A DNA stretch of 37,855 nt from Candidatus Rokuibacteriota bacterium (GTDB lineage Bacteria; Methylomirabilota; Methylomirabilia; Rokubacteriales; CSP1-6): NCBI GenBank assembly GCA_003220345.1, contig QHSC01000089.1:1790-39644 (forward strand), read 5' to 3'. Positions 33,520 through 37,855 of the stretch are shown here, in pieces. Each line of letters begins with the position of its first letter. Position 1 is the first letter of the stretch. The notes below the pieces were generated by a model. The model did not search any database. It was given only the letters and a program-made list of their open reading frames with translations, and had not been told where the DNA came from. The translations under genes and the position numbers were made by a program.

Positions 33520-35093
33520 GCTTCGCGGTCGCCCTCGTCATCCTCCTTGTCGCGCCCGCCTGGGTGATGGCGCAGACGCCCGACTGGGAGAGCTTGATGA
33601 GCGCGGCCCAACGCGCCGAGGAAGGAGGGCGCCTGGGCGACGCGGAGCAGCTCTATGCCGCGGCCATCGCCAAGACGCAGGGCTTCGACGAGAAAGATCG
33701 GCGCATCGAGCAGAGCCTCACCGCGCTCGGCGACCTGCACGGCGCGCGGGGACGCTATGCCGACGCGGCGCGCTTCTACGACCGGGCCCTGACCGCGCTC
33801 GAAAAGGCGCTTCCTGCCGGCGATCCCGGGCTGGTGCCGGGATTGAATCGCCTGGGCACCATGTGGCGGCTCCAGGGACGCGCGCCCGATGCCGAGCCGC
33901 TGCACCGTCGCGCCCTCGCCATCGCCGAGAAGACGCTCGGCGCCGACGATCCGGCCGTCGCCGCATCCATGGCAAACCTCGCGGAGATCTACATGGCGCG
34001 TGCCCGCTTTGCCGAGGCGGAGCCGCTCTTCCGCGGCGCCCGGAGCATCTACGAAAAGGCGCTCGGCGCGGGCCATCCGGAGGTGGCGAAGTCGCTGGCG
34101 AGCCTGGGAACGCTCTACAAGGAGCAGGGGCGCTTCCGGGAGGCGGAGCCGCTCTATCTCCAGTCCATCGGCATCGTCGAGGGCGCCCTCGGCGCGAGCG
34201 ACGCGCAGATGGCGCTCCCGGTGGCGAGCCTGGCCGCCCTCTACGCGGCGCAAGGACGCTACCGCGAGGCCGAGCCGCTCTTCACGCGCGCGCTCGCCAT
34301 CCAGGAGAAGACCCGCGGCCCCCAGCATCCGGCGGTGTCCACCACCCTCAACGAGCTGGGGGAGCTCTATCGCGCGCAGGCGCGCTGGGCCGAGGCCGAG
34401 CCGCTCTATCGCCGGTCGCTGGCCATTCGCGAGCGGGTCTTCGGGCCGGACAGCTCGAGCGTCGCGGTGGTCTTTGCCAACCTTGGTCTGCTCGACTTCG
34501 ATCGAGGCCGCTACGCCGACGCGGAATCAGCCTTCAAGCGCGCTCTCGCCATCGACGATAGGCCACCCGGGCGCGAGCATCCCGATGTGGCGACCGACCT
34601 GAGTAACCTGGGCGATGTCTATCGCGTCCAGCGCCGCTACGCCGAGGCCGAGCCGCTGTACCGGCGGGCGCTCGGCATTCGCGAGCGCACCCTCGGCCCC
34701 GATCACGCCAAGGTGGCCACGAGCCTCAACAACCTGGCCGTGCTCTACCAGTACCAGGGCCGCTTTGCCGAGGCCGAGCCCCTCTTCCGGCGCACCCTCG
34801 GCGTCCTCGAGAGATCCTTGGGGCCTGATCACCCGAACGTGGCGTTCACCCTCAACAATCTGGCGGAGGTCTACAAGGCCCAGGGACGCTACGCGGCGGC
34901 GGTCCCCCTCTATCCGCGCGCCATCGCCATCGCGGAGAAGCGGCTGGGCCCGGATCATCCGACGCTGGCCGCGCTCCTGGACAACTACGCCGTGGTGCTC
35001 CGCGGAGCCAAGCGGGACGCCGAGGCCCTCGAGGTCGAGGAGCGTGCGCGAGACATCCGCATTCGCCACGCCCAACAAAACCCTCGGCGCTGA
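33516..35093 (+). CDS. Exported tetratricopeptide-repeat protein (kinesin-light-chain-type TPR)
   Basis: A 525-residue protein with a signal peptide (residues 1-21, hydrophobic core then VMAQT at the cut). The rest is nearly all TPR repeats of the 42-residue kinesin-light-chain type. The unit motif (A/R)EAEPLYRRAL recurs at exact 126-nt steps from 33762 to 35022, eleven times with no insertion or deletion. Between these lie GP(D/Q)HP and NNLAxLY segments typical of TPR_12. Such arrays bind peptides or partner proteins; here it would act outside the cytoplasm. GTG at 33516 overlaps the crotonase stop (GTGA). The frame is open further upstream, but only this start gives a clean signal peptide. 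Confidence 0.88.
   Translation: MSFAVALVILLVAPAWVMAQTPDWESLMSAAQRAEEGGRLGDAEQLYAAAIAKTQGFDEKDRRIEQSLTALGDLHGARGRYADAARFYDRALTALEKALPAGDPGLVPGLNRLGTMWRLQGRAPDAEPLHRRALAIAEKTLGADDPAVAASMANLAEIYMARARFAEAEPLFRGARSIYEKALGAGHPEVAKSLASLGTLYKEQGRFREAEPLYLQSIGIVEGALGASDAQMALPVASLAALYAAQGRYREAEPLFTRALAIQEKTRGPQHPAVSTTLNELGELYRAQARWAEAEPLYRRSLAIRERVFGPDSSSVAVVFANLGLLDFDRGRYADAESAFKRALAIDDRPPGREHPDVATDLSNLGDVYRVQRRYAEAEPLYRRALGIRERTLGPDHAKVATSLNNLAVLYQYQGRFAEAEPLFRRTLGVLERSLGPDHPNVAFTLNNLAEVYKAQGRYAAAVPLYPRAIAIAEKRLGPDHPTLAALLDNYAVVLRGAKRDAEALEVEERARDIRIRHAQQNPRR
33762..35021 (+). repeat. Tandem 126-bp coding repeats (10 periods)
   Basis: The codons for (D/E)AEPL recur at 33762, 33888, 34014, 34140, 34266, 34392, 34518, 34644, 34770, 34896 and 35022, each exactly 126 nt apart. 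They are diverged at the nucleotide level but share GAGGCCGAGCCGCTC-type cores, so unequal recombination could still change copy number. Confidence 0.85.
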
Positions 35094-35099
35094 GCCGCC

Positions 35100-35468
35100 T
35101 CAGGCTTGGCCGTGGGGACGGCGACGCTCGGCGGGGGCGCCGGGGTCGAGCTCGACTACGAGACCGTCGCCCCAGCCGTACTTGCTCTTCGAGCGGGCCC
35201 GGATGTCGCGCACCAGCTCGGGCGAGCCCGCCGCGCGCAGCACGCGGGCGCGGCCGCGGAACTTCCGGCCGTCCACGCTCCAGCGCACGCGCGGCTCCTC
35301 CAGCAGATTCTGCACCCAGTGCGCGCGCAGCCGGCGCTCGGAAACGAGATAGAAGCAGCGGCCGCGCCGCGTGAACCAGATCTCGATCTCGCGCGGTTTG
35401 CCCGTCTTCCGGCCCCGCGTCGTGAGATAGAGATATTGCGGCTCGCTCGACGCAGCCGGGCCCGGCAC
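35100..35468 (-). CDS. Deazaflavin-dependent nitroreductase-like protein (split-barrel)
   Basis: A 122-residue protein resembling the DUF385/Ddn family of F420H2-dependent reductases. Supporting motifs are YLYLTTRGRKTGKPRE (12-27), the family's TxGRKSG opening, then RGRCFYLVSE, then HWVQNLLEEPRVRWSVDGRKFRGRARV (about 50-76), which matches the W-x-x-N-L-x-x-x-P-x-V block. The family binds F420 or FMN or, in some members, fatty acids or heme; the cofactor here is unproven. The GTG is 2 nt after the nicotinamidase stop, so it is the second gene of that operon. Shorter than classic Ddn at the N-terminus. Converges on the TPR gene, 6 nt between stops. Confidence 0.72.
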   Translation of the reverse strand: MPGPAASSEPQYLYLTTRGRKTGKPREIEIWFTRRGRCFYLVSERRLRAHWVQNLLEEPRVRWSVDGRKFRGRARVLRAAGSPELVRDIRARSKSKYGWGDGLVVELDPGAPAERRRPHGQA

Positions 35469-35470
35469 GG

Positions 35471-36211
35471 TCAGGCCGTGAGGTCGCTGGACTGGATCCG
35501 CTTGACGCCTGCCTTCTGCATCGCCGTCCAGGCCTTGGCCAGCGATCCCTCCGTGTCGATGCCGCGGCAGGCATCCTCGATGACCAGGGCCTGCAGGCCG
35601 ACCTTCCGTGCGTCGAGGGCGGACCAGCCGACGCAGAAGTCGGTGGCGAGGCCGACGAAGTAGAGGGTGCGGAAACCGCGGTCGCGGACATAGCCTCGCA
35701 GCCCCGTGGTCGCCTTGCCGTCGGCTTCGAAAAAGGCGGAGTAGGAGTCCATGTGCTGCCGATAGCCCTTACGAATGATGAGCTCGGCGTGCGGGATCCG
35801 CAGGTCTTTGTGGAAGGCAGCGCCCGGGGTGCCCTGGACGCAGTGATCCGGCCACAGCACCTGGGTACCGTAGTCGAGCGCGACCGTCTCGAAGGGCTTC
35901 TTGCCCGCATGCGTCGAGGCGAAGGAGATGTGCCCGGGTGTGTGCCAGTCCTGGGTCAGGATCACATGCCGGAAGCCGGCAGCGATCTTGTTCACCAGCG
36001 GGACGATCTGGTCTCCCTCCTTGACGGGCAGAGCGCCGCCGGGGATGAAGTCGTTCTGGACATCCACGATCACGAGCAGGGCCCGATCGTCCGGCGTGAT
36101 CTTGCCCGCCATGCCCTGGGCGCCGGCCTCACCGGCCCGCGCCATGAGCCCGGCCGCTGCCGCCCCCGCCATCACACCCGAGAGGAACTCGCGTCGATTC
36201 GATCTCGTCAT
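35471..36211 (-). CDS. pncA: Nicotinamidase/isochorismatase-family hydrolase with Tat signal
   Basis: A 246-residue cysteine hydrolase that turns nicotinamide into nicotinate and ammonia, or acts on a related amide. The catalytic triad can be placed as D50 (VDVQNDF), K148 (IRKGY) and C193 (ATDFCVGWSALDA); metal ligands are D88 and H90 (QDWH) and H123 in WPDHCVQGT. Residues 1-31 form a twin-arginine signal: NRREFLSG, then an alanine-glycine-rich core, then AGAQG. So this PncA-like enzyme seems to be exported folded with its metal, which is unusual because PncA is normally cytoplasmic. GGAGG lies about 7 nt before ATG 36211. Followed directly by the deazaflavin-reductase-like gene. Confidence 0.9.
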   Translation of the reverse strand: MTRSNRREFLSGVMAGAAAAGLMARAGEAGAQGMAGKITPDDRALLVIVDVQNDFIPGGALPVKEGDQIVPLVNKIAAGFRHVILTQDWHTPGHISFASTHAGKKPFETVALDYGTQVLWPDHCVQGTPGAAFHKDLRIPHAELIIRKGYRQHMDSYSAFFEADGKATTGLRGYVRDRGFRTLYFVGLATDFCVGWSALDARKVGLQALVIEDACRGIDTEGSLAKAWTAMQKAGVKRIQSSDLTA

Positions 36212-36234
36212 GGGACACCTCCTGATTGGGGGCA

Positions 36235-36240
36235 AGTATA
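36235..36240 (-). promoter_or_regulatory. Candidate -10 box of the nicotinamidase gene
   Basis: TATACT on the minus strand, 23 nt upstream of the ATG, leaves room for the visible GGAGG ribosome-binding site. No clear -35 is seen at 17 nt. Confidence 0.3.
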
Positions 36241-36296
36241 GTCGCAAGCCTCGCGACCCGCGAGGCGGCGCGCGACGGGCGCCGCCGCTCCTCCTG

Positions 36297-36305
36297 TGCG
36301 ATAAT
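36297..36305 (+). promoter_or_regulatory. Candidate extended -10 promoter of the VKOR selenoprotein gene
   Basis: TGCGATAAT, an extended -10 (TGnGATAAT), lies 49 nt before the ATG at 36355 in the divergent gap to the nicotinamidase gene. No -35 match, which extended -10 promoters can do without. Confidence 0.35.
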
Positions 36306-36354
36306 CCTCCCACGCAAACGCCCGCCGGGTCGCGGGCGGAGCTCGAGGGCCTCG

Positions 36355-37227
36355 ATGCCGAAGCTGAAGAAGCCGCGCGAAACACCGCCACCGCCTGCCC
36401 CTTCGAGGCCGGACTGGATCATCGTGGGGCTGGCCCTCGTTGGACTCGCGGTCGCCGGCTACCTGACCGCGCTCAAGCTCGGCGGCAACCAGGCTTTCCT
36501 CTGCCGCGACGGCAGCGGCTGCGACATCGTCCAGGCCAGCCGGTACTCGCTCCTGGCCGGCGTGCCCACCGCTCTCTGGGGCGCGGCGGTCTACGCCGCC
36601 ATCCTCGTCCTGAGCGTGATACCGCGGACCGTGCGGCGCTGGCAGATGGCCTTCATGCTCGCCGCGGCCGCCGTCGCCTTCTCGATCTACCTCACGTACC
36701 TGTCGGTCTTCGCGATCGGCGCCACCTGTCCGTACTGCCTCGCCTCGGGCGTCATCTCGCTCCTGCTTCTCGTCACCATGCTCGTGAGGCGGCCCGTGGC
36801 CCAGGGGAGGGCCGCCCAGGCCTATACCCTGAAGCGGCTGGCCGGGCTCGGGATCACCGCGGGAGTGGCGGCCGTGCTCGTCGGCGCCTTCATCTTCGCT
36901 GCCGATTTCTCTACGCCCGCGGGCTACCAGGTCGCCCTCGCGGAGCACCTCAAGAAGAACCAGGCGATATTCTATGGCGCCTACTGGTGACCCGCGTGCA
37001 AAGAGCAAAAGGCCCGGTTCGGGTCTGCCGCCGACCGCTTGCCGTACGTGGAGTGCAATCCACTCGGGGATCACAAGACCCTCGATGAGCGCTGCGTGAA
37101 GGCGGGTGTGCACGCCTATCCTACCTGGATGATCAACGGCCAGAAGCACGAGGGCGTCCTCCCGCTCGAGCGTCTGGCCGAGCTCTCCAAGTTCCGCTAC
37201 ACGGCTCAGGCGGGGGCCACGCAGTGA
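36355..37227 (+). CDS. VKOR-thioredoxin fusion, probable selenoprotein (Sec212 encoded by TGA)
   Basis: A 290-residue membrane thiol oxidoreductase if the TGA at 36988-36990 is read as selenocysteine. The VKOR part (about 20-185) has four or five membrane helices, the loop cysteines C50 and C56 (FLCRDGSGCDIVQ) and the active CxxC C125-C128 (ATCPYC). The thioredoxin-fold part follows: FYGAYW, then Sec212, then PAC215KEQKARFG, then C234 (YVECNP), C247 and HAYPTWMINGQ with the cis-proline. All eight redox positions, including the C234-C247 pair 13 apart, match cyanobacterial VKOR fusions as I recall them. Family members form disulfides using quinone. ATG 36355 has GAGGG upstream. Conventional calling stops at the TGA and loses 79 codons. 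Alternative: a nonsense mutation of TGC to TGA. Confidence 0.85.
36988..36990 (+). other. In-frame TGA, predicted selenocysteine codon
   Basis: The TGA lies between TGG (W211) and CCC (P213), at the first cysteine of the thioredoxin-domain CxxC, giving UPAC. The same frame continues for 78 codons with conserved thioredoxin-fold sequence before an ordinary TGA at 37225-37227. Confidence 0.82.
37010..37026 (+). promoter_or_regulatory. Candidate bacterial SECIS hairpin
   Basis: Seven base pairs: AGGCCCG (37010-37016) with CGGGTCT (37020-37026), including one G-U pair, closing a GUU loop. The loop starts 26 nt after the TGA. Position inside the coding region just downstream of UGA, and a G-U at the loop start, are the expected features of bacterial SECIS elements recognised by SelB. 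Confidence 0.65.
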
Positions 37228-37240
37228 CCCGGACCGACGA

Positions 37241-37292
37241 TACTCAGCTCTCGCCTCGCCACTCGAGGCGAGCGTCTCAGCTCGAACCGCGG
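37241..37292 (-). repeat. Dispersed palindromic repeat, copy C (inverted, tail only)
   Basis: On the minus strand it reads GCGGTTCGAGCTGAGACGCT, then CGCCTCGAGTGGCGAGGCGA, then GAGCTGAGTA. This is the tail of copies A and B without the CCCTCTCCCC hairpin. It lies in the 117-nt gap between the VKOR gene and the sulfurtransferase gene; the rest of that gap shows nothing recognisable. Confidence 0.8.
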
Positions 37293-37344
37293 GCGGTGCT
37301 CGAGGCGTCTCCGAACGGCGCGAAGACGAGGAGGTCTACCTGAA

Positions 37345-37855
37345 ATGGGAAGTCGATCTCGATCCCGCCGCTCTCGGCGTCGCGCGGTCACGGTACACCG
37401 CCGCGGGAAGCGCGCCGCGCGACCGACAGCTCGCAAGACAGCGCCCCGCAGGAAGGCGGCCCGCGGGCCGGCCGCCCTCAAGAGTCCCGGCGTCGTGGTG
37501 AGCACGGAGTGGCTCGCCGCGGCTCTTTTTGGTCCTCGCGGGGGCGGGCACGATCCCCGCGTGCGCGTCGTGGACGGCACCTGGCACATGCCGCAGCTGC
37601 AGCGGGACGCGCGACGGGAATTCGAGGAGGCGCATGTCCCGGGGGCCGTCTTCTTCGACATCGACGAGATCGCCGACCGCACCACGGCGCTTCCCCACAT
37701 GCTCCCCACCCCGGCGGAGTTCTCGCGCCACATGAGCGCCCTCGGCCTGTCGAACAATGACTTCATCGTGGTCTACGACACCCGCGGCGTGGTCAGTGCC
37801 GCCCGCGTCTGGTGGACCTTCCGGGCCTTCGGGCACGACCGGGTGGCCGTGCTCG
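37345..37855 (+). CDS. sseA: 3-mercaptopyruvate sulfurtransferase (rhodanese family), N-terminal part
   Basis: The gene runs off the right edge; 170 codons are visible. From residue 52 on it is the N-terminal rhodanese domain of an SseA/TST-type enzyme: VSTEWLAAAL, then VRVVDGTWHMP, then FEEAHVPGAVFFDIDEIAD, then FIVVYDTRG and ARVWWTFRAFGH. The active cysteine lies in the second domain, outside the window. Unusually, an in-frame ATG at 37345 with GAGGAGG upstream adds a 51-residue extension rich in arginine, lysine and alanine (MGSRSRSRRSRRRA ... RKTAPRRKAARG) before the conventional start GTG at 37498. The extension resembles basic nucleic-acid-binding tails. If it is not real, the gene starts at 37498, where no good ribosome-binding site is seen. 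Confidence 0.85.
   Translation, partial: MGSRSRSRRSRRRAVTVHRRGKRAARPTARKTAPRRKAARGPAALKSPGVVVSTEWLAAALFGPRGGGHDPRVRVVDGTWHMPQLQRDARREFEEAHVPGAVFFDIDEIADRTTALPHMLPTPAEFSRHMSALGLSNNDFIVVYDTRGVVSAARVWWTFRAFGHDRVAVL

Noticed and set aside
33762-35021. CRISPR-like periodicity
   Set aside because: The 126-nt period is coding TPR units of 42 codons in one frame, not short repeats with unique spacers.
36988-36990. Reading the TGA as a genuine stop, making a VKOR protein without a thioredoxin domain
   Set aside because: The downstream 78 codons keep frame and all family motifs, and a hairpin lies at SECIS distance. A recent nonsense mutation remains the only serious alternative.

Overview
The window is GC-rich bacterial chromosome with short intergenic gaps, many GTG starts, and about 43 protein genes on both strands. 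I see no insertion sequence, phage gene, CRISPR array, tRNA or rRNA. The gene set points to an environmental heterotroph: two branched-chain-type ABC transporters, ring-cleavage dioxygenases, amidohydrolases, a luciferase-family oxidoreductase and a P1 peptidase. The style resembles uncultured Rokubacteria/Methylomirabilota, but that placement is a guess from gene style and not a measurement.

Layout. 1-3082: the end of one liv permease operon (livH', livM), a DUF5924/DUF2914 membrane protein and tatD. 3121-11149: a divergent polysaccharide-deacetylase/DUF2007 pair, then an amidohydrolase, a complete livH-livM-livK-livG-livF transporter and an LLM flavin oxidoreductase. 11163-16318: a zinc-ribbon membrane protein, a beta-hydroxyacid dehydrogenase, an LVIVD-repeat protein, a cyclase-family hydrolase and an RtcB-type RNA ligase. 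16505-19786: a homogentisate-dioxygenase-type enzyme, an alpha/beta hydrolase and a gentisate-dioxygenase-type cupin protein. 19800-23263: DoxX, P1 peptidase, a coiled-coil protein, a cyclic-nucleotide-binding protein and hisC. 23339-29231: glnD, a CDP-alcohol phosphatidyltransferase, a lytic transglycosylase and an RDD protein in one tightly packed run. 29247-32605: an M48 protease, a secreted single-HKD nuclease, msrP-msrQ and a NifU-C-type Fe-S protein. 32722-37855: a crotonase, a secreted TPR protein, a deazaflavin-reductase-like protein, a Tat-exported nicotinamidase, a VKOR-thioredoxin fusion and a 3-mercaptopyruvate sulfurtransferase that runs off the window.

The most important observation is at 36355-37227. 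The VKOR-thioredoxin fusion is interrupted by an in-frame TGA at 36988-36990, exactly where the first cysteine of the thioredoxin-domain CxxC belongs. The reading frame continues with all the expected downstream motifs. A 7-bp hairpin with a GUU loop follows 26 nt after the TGA, as expected for a bacterial SECIS element. This is very probably a selenoprotein (UxxC) that standard gene calling would truncate.

Other cross-cutting patterns are a dispersed palindromic repeat with three copies (near 8.5, 32.3 and 37.3 kb), one of which encodes the C-terminal tail of MsrQ, and a set of seven genes without Shine-Dalgarno sequences that carry a -10-like hexamer 6-9 nt before the start codon, suggesting leaderless transcripts. 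Several genes here concern envelope redox state and repair: MsrPQ, the VKOR fusion and the sulfurtransferase.
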